This document shows, in pieces, positions 31,244 through 39,767 of a DNA stretch of 64,000 nt. Position numbers and translations under genes: made by a program. The notes beneath the pieces were generated by a model that ran no database searches, was not told the DNA's origin, and saw nothing but the letters and a program-made list of their open reading frames with translations. Within the stretch, counting starts at the first letter, position 1. Each line of letters opens with the position of its first letter. This stretch comes from Panacagrimonas perspica (lineage in GTDB: Bacteria; Pseudomonadota; Gammaproteobacteria; Nevskiales; Nevskiaceae): assembly GCF_004364935.1 (NCBI RefSeq), contig NZ_SOBT01000011.1:124001-188000 (forward strand), given 5' to 3'.

Positions 31244-31367
31244 TCCGATCGTCACGGGCGCACCCGGAAGGCCGACAGCAGCCGAAACGATGCCGCGACC
31301 TTGCTCATCTCCCGCACTCCGTTGCGGCCGCTGTGGCGGCCGCTACCCCCGTGTCGATCGACCGTCA

Positions 31368-31994
31368 TCAGGCGTTCTCGATGACGATGCCTTCGATGAT
31401 GTTCGCCACGTCCTGGCAGCGATCGGTGACCGATTCGAGGAGCTGGTAGATCTCCTTCATCTTCAGCACCTGCATGGCATCGGTCTCCTCGCGGAACAGC
31501 TTGGCCATGGCGCTGCGCATCACCCGGTCCGAATCCCCTTCGAGCCGGTCGATCTCGCTGCACAGTTCGAGGATGTGCTTCGAATTCTTGAGATTGTTCA
31601 GCTCCGACACCGCGGCCTTCACCTTCTGCGCGCTGGTCAGGCACAGGTCCGCCAGTTCCACCGCGGCATCGGTGACCTCGCGGATGTCGTACAGGAACAT
31701 GCACTGCGAGACGTCTTCCATCAGATCCAGGATGTCGTCCATCCGCGTGATCAGCTGATGAATGTCATCGCGGTCCATCGGCGTGATGAACGTGTGATGC
31801 AGCAGCTGCATCGTCTGCTGCGTCACCTTGTCCGCGCGGTGCTCGATGTTTTCGATGTTGCGCTTTCGCTCCTCGAGCTCGCCCACCGAGCGCATCAGCG
31901 CCGTCAGTTGCTCGGCGCCGAGCACGATCTGCTCGGCATGTTCGTCGAAGTAGCTAAAAAAGCGGCCCTCGCGGGGCATCAGCCGCTGGAACAT
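31368..31994 (-). CDS. DUF47 (PhoU-like) phosphate transport regulator
   Basis: This encodes 208 residues. It is all-helical, with the DUF47 pattern: PREGRFFSYFDEHAEQIVLGAEQL, IEHRADKVTQQTMQLLHHTFITPMDRDDIHQLITRMDDILDLMEDVSQCMFLYDI, then LCSEIDRLEGDSDRVMRSAMAKLF. The E/H/D-rich repeats are metal-cluster ligands in PhoU-type proteins. DUF47 proteins accompany and modulate Pit transporters in many bacteria. The gap to the transporter is about 120 bp on the same strand. The start at 31994 is the family-typical one. Confidence 0.9.
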   Translation of the reverse strand: MFQRLMPREGRFFSYFDEHAEQIVLGAEQLTALMRSVGELEERKRNIENIEHRADKVTQQTMQLLHHTFITPMDRDDIHQLITRMDDILDLMEDVSQCMFLYDIREVTDAAVELADLCLTSAQKVKAAVSELNNLKNSKHILELCSEIDRLEGDSDRVMRSAMAKLFREETDAMQVLKMKEIYQLLESVTDRCQDVANIIEGIVIENA

Positions 31995-32124
31995 GGCGTA
32001 CCTGCCTTATCTTCTGAGGCGCTCTACGGCGCTGGTCAAACCTTCTGAGGCGCGCAGCTTAAGCCCCAGGGGTGCTCGCCGTGCAGACTTGAGGCGTCGG
32101 AGAAAGTGTGAGCGGGGCGCAACC

Positions 32125-32191
32125 GTGGCCGGGGCGAAGCCCGGGGTTCCGTTCGCAATGCGGGGAAAGCCCCGGACTTTGTCCGGGCTAC
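32125..32191. repeat. REP palindrome pair, copy 5 (degenerate left end)
   Basis: The left arm is GTGGCCGGGGCGAAGCCCCGG-like (GTAG changed to GTGG); the right arm is CCCCGGACTTTGTCCGGGCTAC. It lies in the 411-bp gene-free gap (31995-32405) upstream of the LVIVD lipoprotein gene, in which nothing else was recognised. Confidence 0.85.
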
Positions 32192-32405
32192 GGGCGTGCT
32201 CCTCACCTCATGCAAAACGACGCAGGAGGCGAGGGAGCAGCACCACGCTCAATACGGCGTGGAGAGCCGCCGCATCCTCGTCGAATTCACTAGGAAATCC
32301 CCTCCGCGCTCGCCACACTGCCGGGCAGATCGCGCAGCCGTGCGGCCGGGGAGGAGGCCCGCAACGGACTTCGCGCGCACAAAAAAACGAGAGGAGAAGA
32401 CGGCA

Positions 32406-33968
32406 ATGAACCGATCTGGATGCGTGGCGGGCGTGTTCGCGTTTGCGCTGGTGCTGGCGGCCTGCGGAGGCACGAATTCGCCCTACAGCGGGAATGTGGG
32501 CGGCGTGGGGACTTCCGGAGGCGTGCCGCCCGCCGACGACCTGCTGGAAACCGGCCTGCAGGGCCAGGTGCCCCTCGCGGACCAGATGAGCGGCCGCGCG
32601 GCTCAGGGCTATCGCAAGGGCCTGCGGCTGGTGGGCCAGAACACGATCCTGGACCGCGGCGCGAACTTCTCGATGGCCTGGCTCGACGACTGCGCCTACG
32701 TCACGACGACCTCGCCCGGCCAGATCTTCGGGCCGCTGTCGTCGCCGTACCTCGATCCGCAGTTCAACCCGCTGAACGGCATGGCGGTGATCGACGCCTC
32801 CGACCCGCGCAATCCCGAACTCGTGCGCATCCTGCAGAGCCCGGCGATGCTGGCGCCGCACGAGTCGCTGCAGGCCAACCAGGCGCGCCACATCATCGTG
32901 GCCACGCGCGGCGGCGGCACCGCGTTCGACGTCTACGAGGCCACCGATTGCCGCAACCCGGTGCTGCGAGCCTCGATCAACATCGGCATCGGCGTGACCT
33001 TGCCGCCGCTGCCGCCGCTGCCCGGCGGCGTCGGCACGATCGACCAGGGCGTGGGCTTCGGCGGCCACGCGCTGTGCATCACCGACGACGGCCGCACCGC
33101 CTACGCGACCAGCTCGATCCAGACCAACGCCGTGCTGGATCTGGCGGACCTGTCCAATCCGCGCGTGCTGCAGATCTTCGCGCCCGCCGCGCACGACTGC
33201 GGGCTGAGTCCGGACGGCAATCGGCTCTACCTCGCCCAGTTCGGCTTCGTCTCGCTCGGGCTCGGGATTCCGAACGGCCCGGCGGTGGGGCAGAACGGAA
33301 TGGGCATCTACGACGTGAGCACCATCCAGAACCGCACGGCCCCGGTGGCGCCGCTGCTGCTCGGGCCGGCCCCGCCGCTGGTGGGCTTCCTCGGATGGAC
33401 CAACGTGCTCGACGGCGAGGCTCCGAGTGCCGGGTCGCACACGGCGCGCTGGTTTCGCAACAACGGACGGACCTACCTGTACTCCAGCGACGAGTGGCCC
33501 ACCGCCGGCATCTGCCCCTGGTCGCACAGCCGCATCATCGACATCACCGACGACGCGCACCCGGTGCTGGTCTCCAACATCGTGCTCGAGGTCAACCAGC
33601 TCGCGAACTGCGGCACGACCGAGATCGACGTCGCCAACTACTCGGCGCACTACGTCGGGTTCGACGACGTCAACAACGCCACCACGCTGTTCACGACCAA
33701 CTACACCGCCGGCATGCGCGTGCTCGACATCCGCGATCCGCGCAACCCGCGCGAGATCGCGTACTGGCACCCGGTGCCGAATCCGAACACGCCGGCGGTG
33801 GCGGCCGCCGAATTCTTCGGCAGCTCCGGGGATCGCTGGGACGCCGTGCCCACCTACGTGCGCTACCGGCCCGAGACCGGCCACATCTGGCTGGCGAGCT
33901 ACAGCGCCGGATTCCAGATCCTGGAGTTCACGCAGTCGGCGGGGCCGACGGCGCCGCGACCGCGCTGA
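32406..33968 (+). CDS. LVIVD-repeat lipoprotein
   Basis: This encodes 520 residues. The ATG at 32406 follows AGGAG and opens a lipoprotein signal (VFAFALVLAACGGTN). The rest has repeated LVIVD-like beta-propeller blades: GMAVIDASDPRNPELVRIL, RIIDITDDAHPVLVSNIVL and RVLDIRDPRNPREIAYWHPV, plus intervening GFGGHALCITDDGRTAY and CGLSPDGNRLYLAQ blades. LVIVD proteins are predicted surface or periplasmic propellers of unknown function. Conserved His and Cys residues are seen but no catalytic motif. REP pairs flank the gene on both sides. The next gene (34081) may be functionally unrelated. Confidence 0.8.
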   Translation: MNRSGCVAGVFAFALVLAACGGTNSPYSGNVGGVGTSGGVPPADDLLETGLQGQVPLADQMSGRAAQGYRKGLRLVGQNTILDRGANFSMAWLDDCAYVTTTSPGQIFGPLSSPYLDPQFNPLNGMAVIDASDPRNPELVRILQSPAMLAPHESLQANQARHIIVATRGGGTAFDVYEATDCRNPVLRASINIGIGVTLPPLPPLPGGVGTIDQGVGFGGHALCITDDGRTAYATSSIQTNAVLDLADLSNPRVLQIFAPAAHDCGLSPDGNRLYLAQFGFVSLGLGIPNGPAVGQNGMGIYDVSTIQNRTAPVAPLLLGPAPPLVGFLGWTNVLDGEAPSAGSHTARWFRNNGRTYLYSSDEWPTAGICPWSHSRIIDITDDAHPVLVSNIVLEVNQLANCGTTEIDVANYSAHYVGFDDVNNATTLFTTNYTAGMRVLDIRDPRNPREIAYWHPVPNPNTPAVAAAEFFGSSGDRWDAVPTYVRYRPETGHIWLASYSAGFQILEFTQSAGPTAPRPR

Positions 33969-33993
33969 CCTGCACTTGGGGTGATCCGTAACC

Positions 33994-34061
33994 GTAGCCC
34001 GGGTGAAACCCGGGGTTCCGTTCGCAATTCGAGGGAAAGCCCCGGGTTTCACCCGGGCTAC
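33994..34061. repeat. REP palindrome pair, copy 6
   Basis: This is the T-A stem variant on both sides (GTAGCCCGGGTGAAACCCGGGG and CCCGGGTTTCACCCGGGCTAC) with spacer TTCCGTTCGCAATTCGAGGG. It lies between the LVIVD lipoprotein gene and the membrane protein gene. Confidence 0.93.
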
Positions 34062-34080
34062 GCAACGTGATGACCTTCCG

Positions 34081-35556
34081 ATGATCCGGAACACGAGCGC
34101 GACCTTGTGCATGGTGCTGGCGACGCTGGCCTTCACCAGCGCCGCGCACGCACACCCCTTCGCGCCCTCCTACAACCTGCCGGTGCCGTTCTGGATGTAC
34201 GCCGGCGGCAGCCTCGCGGCGCTGCTGCTGTCGTTCTTCGCCGTCGCCTGGTTCGCCCGGGCGCGCAACCCCGAACCCCGCGTCGTCGATCTGACGCACA
34301 CCCGCTTCGCGCGCGTGCTCGTCGGCCGCACGACGATCGCGATGCTCGGCGTGATCAGCCTGCTCGGCCTGCTGCTGTGCATCGCCACCGGCCTGCTCGG
34401 CACGCGCAGCGCGGCCTTCAACTTCAACATGACGTTCTTCTGGATCGTCTTCGTGATCGGCTTCACGTACGTCTCGGCGCTGATCGGCCCTCTGTATGCG
34501 CAGATCAATCCCTGGAAGCTGATCGTCACGGCGCTGGCGAATACCGGGCTCTCGACGTTCGAAGGGCGATTCGCCTATCCCGCGCGACTCGGATGCTGGC
34601 CGGCGCTGGTGCTCTACGCGGCGTTCATCGCGATGGAACTGTTCGGCCGCGTCGACCCGCGCGCGCTGGGCGTGATGCTGCTCGGCTACACGGTGCTGAA
34701 CATCGTCGGTGCGTGGCTGTTCGGAATGAGTGCCTGGTTCGAGCGCTGCGAATTCTTCGGCCTGTTCTTCTCGCTGGTGTCGCGGATGGCGCCGTTGCAG
34801 GTCGTCGCGCCGTCGCCGCAAGCCCCGCGGGGAGGGCTGAAACTGCAGATGCCCTTCGCCGGCCTGCTGCAGGCGCGCGCCGTCTCGCTGGGCGAAGTGC
34901 TGTTCGTGCTGTTCATGCTCTCGTCGACGGCCTTCGACGGCTTGCAGGCGACGCAGGTGTGGGCGCGACTGTTCTGGGAGGATTTCGCCGCGCTGCTGGC
35001 GCCGTGGATCGGCGACAACATCGTGCAGACCTATCCGCTGCTGAAGCCGATGTTCCTGGGCTACCAGGTCGCGAGCCTGCTGCTGTCGCCCTTCGTCTAT
35101 CTGCTCGCGTACCTGGCCACGCTGGCGTGGATGAAGCGCATCGCGCGCAGCGAGTTCTCGGTGCGCGAACTGGCCTGTCGCTTTGCGTACTCGTTGCTGC
35201 CGATCGCGCTGGTCTACCACGCGACGCACTACTGGACGTTGATCCTCACGCAGGGACTGATGGTGCTGCGCCTGGCCTCGGATCCGTTCGGCATCGGCTG
35301 GAACCTGTTCGGCACCGCGCTGTGGCTGCACCGGCCGGTGATCCCCGGCATGGATTGGGTCTGGCACACGCAGGTGGGCCTGATCCTGATCGGACACGTG
35401 GCCAGCGTCGTGGTGGCGCATCGCGAGGCGCTGCGCGTGTTCGATACGCCGCGCACGGCGGCGCTCAGCCAGTTGCCGATGCTGGCGTTGATGCTGGCGT
35501 TCACGGTATTCGGGTTGTGGATCCTGGCGCAGCCGATCACCAGCAACGGACCGTAG
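34081..35556 (+). CDS. polytopic membrane protein, fenitrothion-hydrolase-like type
   Basis: This encodes 491 residues. A signal peptide or first helix ends SAAHAHPFAPSYNLPVPFWMYAGG, and about ten further hydrophobic segments follow. An AHxF-x(5)-NLPVPxW start is shared with uncharacterised actinobacterial membrane proteins that databases label fenitrothion hydrolase, a name with little experimental support. Internal His pairs (HATHYWT, HTQVGLILIGHVASVVVAH) could bind metal or heme. The C-terminus ends FGLWILAQPITSNGP, and its TAG stop codon is the TAG of the adjoining REP element. A diverged second copy of the last 60 bp lies at 35664-35723. Function is unknown. Confidence 0.7.
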   Translation: MIRNTSATLCMVLATLAFTSAAHAHPFAPSYNLPVPFWMYAGGSLAALLLSFFAVAWFARARNPEPRVVDLTHTRFARVLVGRTTIAMLGVISLLGLLLCIATGLLGTRSAAFNFNMTFFWIVFVIGFTYVSALIGPLYAQINPWKLIVTALANTGLSTFEGRFAYPARLGCWPALVLYAAFIAMELFGRVDPRALGVMLLGYTVLNIVGAWLFGMSAWFERCEFFGLFFSLVSRMAPLQVVAPSPQAPRGGLKLQMPFAGLLQARAVSLGEVLFVLFMLSSTAFDGLQATQVWARLFWEDFAALLAPWIGDNIVQTYPLLKPMFLGYQVASLLLSPFVYLLAYLATLAWMKRIARSEFSVRELACRFAYSLLPIALVYHATHYWTLILTQGLMVLRLASDPFGIGWNLFGTALWLHRPVIPGMDWVWHTQVGLILIGHVASVVVAHREALRVFDTPRTAALSQLPMLALMLAFTVFGLWILAQPITSNGP

Positions 35557-35619
35557 CCCGGACGAAGTCCGGGGTTGCGCTCTTTATTCGAGGGGAATCC
35601 CGGGTTTCACCCGGGCTAC
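35553..35619. repeat. REP palindrome pair, copy 7, supplies a stop codon
   Basis: This is a hybrid element: left arm of the AC-GT type (GTAGCCCGGACGAAGTCCGGGG), right arm of the T-A type (CCCGGGTTTCACCCGGGCTAC). The first four bases GTAG (35553-35556) include the TAG stop of the membrane protein gene. Confidence 0.92.
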
Positions 35620-35663
35620 GGAGGCGCGGGCTTCTAGAGACCTGCGCAGCGCAATCGCACCAT

Positions 35664-35723
35664 GCGTTCATGGTGTTCGGGTTGTGGTTCCTGGCGCAGC
35701 CGATCTGGGCACCGAACCCGTAG
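35664..35723 (+). pseudogene. duplicated 3' end of the membrane protein gene
   Basis: These 60 bp align without gaps to 35497-35556, the last 60 bp of the preceding gene. About 45 of 60 bases match. The translation AFMVFGLWFLAQPIWAPNP matches AFTVFGLWILAQPITSNGP at 13 of 19 residues, and both end at a TAG that belongs to a GTAG palindrome. It has no start or upstream gene body, so it is an orphan gene end. Confidence 0.85.
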
Positions 35724-35786
35724 CCCGGACGGAGTCCGGGATTCCCCTCGAATAAAGAGCGCAACCCCGGACTTCGTCCGGGCTAC
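35720..35786. repeat. REP palindrome pair, copy 8
   Basis: The left arm is GTAGCCCGGACGGAGTCCGG (loop GGA instead of GAA) and the right arm is CCCGGACTTCGTCCGGGCTAC. It abuts the duplicated gene end and precedes the 3' end of the GspE-type ATPase gene by 21 bp. Confidence 0.92.
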
Positions 35787-35807
35787 GCAAGCGCAGGACC
35801 CGCGCCG

Positions 35808-37595
35808 TCAGTCCAGCGTCACCACCGGCGTCGCACCGAGCACTTCCTCGATGTCCGTCTGCCCCGCGGCGATCTTCATCGCACCCGCGACGCGCAACGG
35901 CACCATGCCTTCGCGCAGCGCCTGGCGCCGCAGGTCGGCGATGTCGGTCTGGCGATCGATGAGGCGCTTGACGCCGGTGGACAGCGGCATGATCTCGTAG
36001 AGCCCGAGGCGTCCGAGGTGACCCGTCTCGCGGCATTCCAGGCATCCCACCGGCTGACGCACTTCGGCCGGGATCGGCACGCGCTTGTCGCTTCCGACCA
36101 GCTCGCTCCAGGCTTCCGGGTCGGGCACCGAGGGCAGCTTGCAGTGCGGGCACAGGCGGCGCACCAGACGCTGCGCGACGACGCCGAGCAGCGTCGCCTT
36201 GATCAGGTACGGCGGCACGCCCAGATCGAGCAGGCGCGTGATCGCGCTCGGCGCATCGTTGGTGTGCAAGGTCGACAGCACGAGGTGACCCGTGAGCGCG
36301 GCCTGGATCGCGATCTCCGCGGTCTCGAGGTCGCGGATCTCACCGATCATGATGATGTCGGGGTCCTGGCGCAGCAGCGCGCGCACGCCGCTGGCGAACG
36401 TCAGGTCGATGCCGGCCTGCACCTGCATCTGGTTGAACGAGGGCTCGACCAGTTCGATCGGGTCCTCGATCGTGCAGACGTTGACCTCCGAGGTCGCGAG
36501 CTGCTTGAGGCTGGTGTACAGCGTCGTCGTCTTGCCCGAGCCGGTCGGGCCGGTGACCAGGATGATCCCGTGCGGCGCACGGATCATGTCGTTCCAGTGG
36601 TCCGCATCGGCGTCCGAGAAGCCCAGCGCTGAGAAATCGCGCACCAGCACTTCGGGGTCGAAGATGCGCATGACCAGCTTCTCGCCGAAGGCCGTCGGCA
36701 GGCTGGACGCACGCAACTCCACTTCCTTGCCGTTGGGCGAGCGCGTCTTGATGCGGCCGTCCTGTGGCTTGCGCTTCTCGGCGACGTCCATGCGCGACAG
36801 GATCTTGAAGCGGCTGGTCACGGCGATCATGACCGGCGTCGGCATCTGATAGACCTCGTGCAGCACGCCGTCGATGCGAAAACGCACGTGACTGGAGTCG
36901 CGCCGCGGCTCGAGGTGGATGTCCGAGGCGCGCGAGTCGAAGGCGTAGCTCAGCAGCCAGTCCACGATCGCCACCACGTGCTGATCGTCGGCGGTGAGCT
37001 TGCCCTTGCGGCCCAGCTCCATGAGCTGCTCGAGATTCTGCGAGCCCGCGGGCAGCATGCGCCGCTCTTCGTTGCTCGCCTTGACCGAACGCGCGAGCGC
37101 GTAGAACTCCACGAGGTAGCGCTCGATGTCGCCCGGGTTGGCGACGACGCGCTTGATCGCCTGCGGGATGATCCGCGCGAGTTCGTTCTCCCACTCGCGC
37201 TCCAGCGGCTCGGCCGTGGCCACCGTGATCTCGGTGGGCGTGACCTTCACCGGCAGCACGCGCACGCGCGCGGCGTAGGCGTAGGGCATCACCGACGTGA
37301 CCTTGGCCACGTCGATCGACAGGGGGTCGATGCGCATCCAGCCCATGTTGTGACGCGCGGCGAGCCACTGCGTCAGCACGTCCATCGTCAGCTTGCCGCC
37401 GGCCTTGCGGGGGTCGGGCCAGTCCGCGCCGGCGAGGATGTCGAGCGGGTGACGCTTGTCGCGCGTCACGTCGACCTTGATCGTGATCTCCTTGCGCTGC
37501 GCGCCTGAAATCAGGCCGTCGGCGAGCAGGGCATCGAGCAATTCCGGCACCGCCAGACGACGGTCGGGGCCTCGGGCTGCGGGTACGGTGGTCAT
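35808..37595 (-). CDS. GspE/PilB-type secretion ATPase
   Basis: This encodes 595 residues. The N-terminal MshEN/T2SSE_N-like region is at about 1-180, then the ATPase core: the Arg-finger region SDIHLEPRRDSSHVRFRIDGVLHEV, Walker A GPTGSGKTTTLY, the Asp box VNVCTIEDPIELVEP, Walker B DIIMIGEIRDLETAEIA and a His box STLHTNDAPSAITRL. A zinc-binding pair CPHC...CLEC follows. It would power assembly of a type IV pilus or type II pseudopilus from the cytoplasmic face. No other pilus or T2SS gene is adjacent, so it is an isolated family member, perhaps a second PilB. The N-terminus lacks close similarity to housekeeping PilB. Confidence 0.88.
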   Translation of the reverse strand: MTTVPAARGPDRRLAVPELLDALLADGLISGAQRKEITIKVDVTRDKRHPLDILAGADWPDPRKAGGKLTMDVLTQWLAARHNMGWMRIDPLSIDVAKVTSVMPYAYAARVRVLPVKVTPTEITVATAEPLEREWENELARIIPQAIKRVVANPGDIERYLVEFYALARSVKASNEERRMLPAGSQNLEQLMELGRKGKLTADDQHVVAIVDWLLSYAFDSRASDIHLEPRRDSSHVRFRIDGVLHEVYQMPTPVMIAVTSRFKILSRMDVAEKRKPQDGRIKTRSPNGKEVELRASSLPTAFGEKLVMRIFDPEVLVRDFSALGFSDADADHWNDMIRAPHGIILVTGPTGSGKTTTLYTSLKQLATSEVNVCTIEDPIELVEPSFNQMQVQAGIDLTFASGVRALLRQDPDIIMIGEIRDLETAEIAIQAALTGHLVLSTLHTNDAPSAITRLLDLGVPPYLIKATLLGVVAQRLVRRLCPHCKLPSVPDPEAWSELVGSDKRVPIPAEVRQPVGCLECRETGHLGRLGLYEIMPLSTGVKRLIDRQTDIADLRRQALREGMVPLRVAGAMKIAAGQTDIEEVLGATPVVTLD

Positions 37596-37729
37596 GTTCC
37601 TAGGCTAGCGCAGGTGGGCCGGTTCGCGGTTGAGGTCCGTCGGCGGGTGGGCACCCGTCGTATGGCAGTGGATAATGGAACATGCCGCCCCTGCTGGCCC
37701 GGCGACCCCAGACCCCCAAGCAGACTCCG

Positions 37730-38251
37730 ATGCGACCGCTCCTTCCGCTCCTCCTCGCCGTAATGCTGTCGGCCTGCGCCAAGCCGGCCTGGATGCGTTC
37801 CGCGCCGCCGGACTTCTCGGACTGGTTCGACAGCCAGAACTCGATCGTGGTCCAGGAAGCGGCCCGCGCCAACACCTGCGGCACGCCGGGCGGCGAATCG
37901 GTGGTGAGCCTGATGCGGGACCTGCCCTCGATGCAGGCGTGGTCGGCGAATCGCGGCATCGCGCTGGTCAGCCTCAACGGAAAGCCGTTCCCGGAGGGCC
38001 CTTACGCCATCGTCGAATTCGGGCAGCGCCCGAACAGCGGCTACGGCATTGCCGTCAGCCGGATGGCAGGCGCCAAGGACGGGGACCTGATGCTCAAGGC
38101 CACGTTCTTCGAGCCGATTCCGGGCCGCTGGTCGGAGGCCGAGGTGAGCAGCCCCTGCGTGATCGTGGCGCTGCCGGCGGCCGAGTACAGCCGCGTCCGG
38201 CTCATCGACCAGACCGGCCTGGTTCGGGCGGACACCGAGGGCGCCCCGTGA
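37730..38251 (+). CDS. PrcB-like domain lipoprotein
   Basis: This encodes 173 residues. The ATG at 37730 opens a lipoprotein signal (LLPLLLAVMLSAC-AKPAW). The C-terminal half fits the PrcB_C domain: EFGQRPNSGYGIAVSRMAGAKDG, then EPIPGRWSEAEVSSPCVIVALP and YSRVRLIDQTG. PrcB was named for a protease complex in Treponema; most bacterial members are uncharacterised lipoproteins. It is divergent from the GspE-type gene. A disulfide between the mature Cys residues is possible. Confidence 0.65.
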   Translation: MRPLLPLLLAVMLSACAKPAWMRSAPPDFSDWFDSQNSIVVQEAARANTCGTPGGESVVSLMRDLPSMQAWSANRGIALVSLNGKPFPEGPYAIVEFGQRPNSGYGIAVSRMAGAKDGDLMLKATFFEPIPGRWSEAEVSSPCVIVALPAAEYSRVRLIDQTGLVRADTEGAP

Positions 38252-38426
38252 TCCGGTTGCACTGAATCCGATGCGGCGCCTGTGAAGGCTCCGGCGGAGG
38301 GTCGGCGGAACAGCGCGAGCGAACAGAAGAAAAAGAAGCCTTGAGCGGGCCGCGGGTGCGGACCGGTCCAGGGCCTGAGGTTCCACTTTTAGAAGAAGCG
38401 ATCGATCCCGAGGGAGATCACACCAG

Positions 38427-39377
38427 ATGCTGCATGTACTGCCGGGCCCGATTCAGGGCGTCATCATGGGCTTGCTGCTCGCCATCAACACCGTGTTCTG
38501 GGCGACGCCGCTGTACGTGCTGGTGCTGATCAAGCTGATCACACCGTGGCGTGGCGGACGCGACGCGCTGTCGCACATGGCCGCCTCGCTGGCGCAGAAC
38601 TGGGCGTCGTGCAACACGATCTTCTCCCGCAAGCTGCACCGCATCGAATGGGACGTGCGCATCGGCGTGCCGCTGAGCCCGGACAAGCAGTACCTGGTCT
38701 GCGCCAATCACCAGACCTGGAACGACATCTTCGTGCTGATGCACGCGTTCGGCCGTCGCGCGCCGTTCTTCAAGTTCTTCCTGAAGCAGGAACTGATCTG
38801 GGTGCCGGTGCTGGGCCTGGCGTGGTGGGGTCTCGACTATCCGTTCATGAAGCGCTCCACGCCCGACCAGATCAAGAAGAATCCTTCGCTCAAGGGCAAG
38901 GATCTTGAGACCACGCGCAAGGCCTGCGAGAAGTTCCGCAACCAGCCGGTGCTGATCCTGAATTTCCTCGAAGGCACGCGTTTCACGAAGACCAAGCAGG
39001 TCAACCAGAAGGCGCCGTACAAGCACCTGCTGCGCCCGAAGGCCGGCGGCTTCGCGTTCGCGATGGAAGCCATGGGCGACAAGCTGCACGACCTGATCGA
39101 CGTGACGATCGCCTACCCGGGCGGCGCGATGGGCTTCTGGGATTTCCTGTGCGGCCGGGTGCGTCGCGTCATCGTCGACGTGCGTCCGCTCAAGCTCCCC
39201 GACGGCATGCTCGACGGCCTGATCCGCGGCGACTACGAAACCAGCAACGATTTCCGCAAGCAGTTCCAGTTCTGGATCGGGGATCTGTGGAAGGAGAAGG
39301 ATCGCCGCATCGCGGAGATGCTCGGGTTGCCGCCGCCGGTGTATGCGAACAACAACGGAGGCGGTGCGTCGGGCTGA
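38427..39377 (+). CDS. 1-acylglycerol-3-phosphate-type acyltransferase (YihG-like)
   Basis: This encodes 316 residues. Two N-terminal hydrophobic segments (GVIMGLLLAINTVFWATPLYV) precede the LPLAT domain. The catalytic motif is NHQTWND (NHx4D), then FFKFFLKQELIWVPVLGLAWWGLDYPFMKR and the substrate motif FLEGTRFT. The arrangement matches E. coli YihG/LPLAT relatives acting on lysophospholipids at the inner membrane. The gene is monocistronic. Its 3' end (LWKEKDRRIAEM to VYANNNGGGASG) is present twice more downstream as degenerate copies between REP elements, see 39458-39700. Confidence 0.9.
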   Translation: MLHVLPGPIQGVIMGLLLAINTVFWATPLYVLVLIKLITPWRGGRDALSHMAASLAQNWASCNTIFSRKLHRIEWDVRIGVPLSPDKQYLVCANHQTWNDIFVLMHAFGRRAPFFKFFLKQELIWVPVLGLAWWGLDYPFMKRSTPDQIKKNPSLKGKDLETTRKACEKFRNQPVLILNFLEGTRFTKTKQVNQKAPYKHLLRPKAGGFAFAMEAMGDKLHDLIDVTIAYPGGAMGFWDFLCGRVRRVIVDVRPLKLPDGMLDGLIRGDYETSNDFRKQFQFWIGDLWKEKDRRIAEMLGLPPPVYANNNGGGASG

Positions 39378-39383
39378 GCCCGC

Positions 39384-39450
39384 GTAGCCCGGACGAAGTC
39401 CGGGGTCTTGTTCGCAATTCGAGCGCATCCCCGGACTTCGTCCGGGCTAC
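39384..39450. repeat. REP palindrome pair, copy 9
   Basis: This is the AC-GT stem variant on both sides with spacer TCTTGTTCGCAATTCGAGCG. It begins 6 bp after the acyltransferase stop codon and is the first of three copies spaced about 158 bp apart. Confidence 0.93.
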
Positions 39451-39457
39451 GGGTTCG

Positions 39458-39541
39458 GTGGAAGGAAAGGGATCGCCGCCACCAGGCCGTGCCAACACAA
39501 CGCAGGCAGCGAGTGCGTCCGTCCGAATCCACGACGTCCGC
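39458..39541 (+). pseudogene. first degenerate copy of the acyltransferase gene 3' end
   Basis: GTGGAAGGAAAGGGATCGCC and the following bases match the gene's own 3' end (39287-39383). A central segment of about 22 bp (the IAEMLGLP codons) is missing, and a new ending (TCCGAATCCACGACGTCCGC) precedes the next REP. Confidence 0.75.
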
Positions 39542-39608
39542 GTAGCCCGGGTGAAACCCGGGATCCCCGCCCGCAATTCGAGACTGCCCCGGACTTCGCC
39601 CGGGCTAC
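39542..39608. repeat. REP palindrome pair, copy 10
   Basis: This is a hybrid element: left arm of the T-A type, right arm CCCCGGACTTCGCCCGGGCTAC with a mixed stem. It separates the two degenerate copies of the acyltransferase 3' end. Confidence 0.9.
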
Positions 39609-39615
39609 CGGTTCC

Positions 39616-39700
39616 GTGGAAGGAAAGGGATCGCCGCCGCCGGTCCGTGCCAACAACAACGCAGGCAGCGAGTGCGCCCGTCCGAATCCACGACGTCCGC
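39616..39700 (+). pseudogene. second degenerate copy of the acyltransferase gene 3' end
   Basis: This is about 90 percent identical to the first copy (39458-39541). It preserves CCGCCGGTCCGTGCCAACAA, which aligns with the gene's CCGCCGGTGTATGCGAACAA. It ends at the next REP element. Confidence 0.75.
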
Positions 39701-39767
39701 GTAGCCCGGGTGAAGTCCGGGGGCCTGCTCGCAATTCGAGACCATCCCTGGGTTTCACCCGGGCTAC
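39701..39767. repeat. REP palindrome pair, copy 11, supplies a minus-strand stop codon
   Basis: The left arm is GTAGCCCGGGTGAAGTCCGG (mixed stem) and the right arm is GGGTTTCACCCGGGCTAC. On the minus strand, the TAG at its right end (39766-39764) is the stop codon of acpH. Confidence 0.9.
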
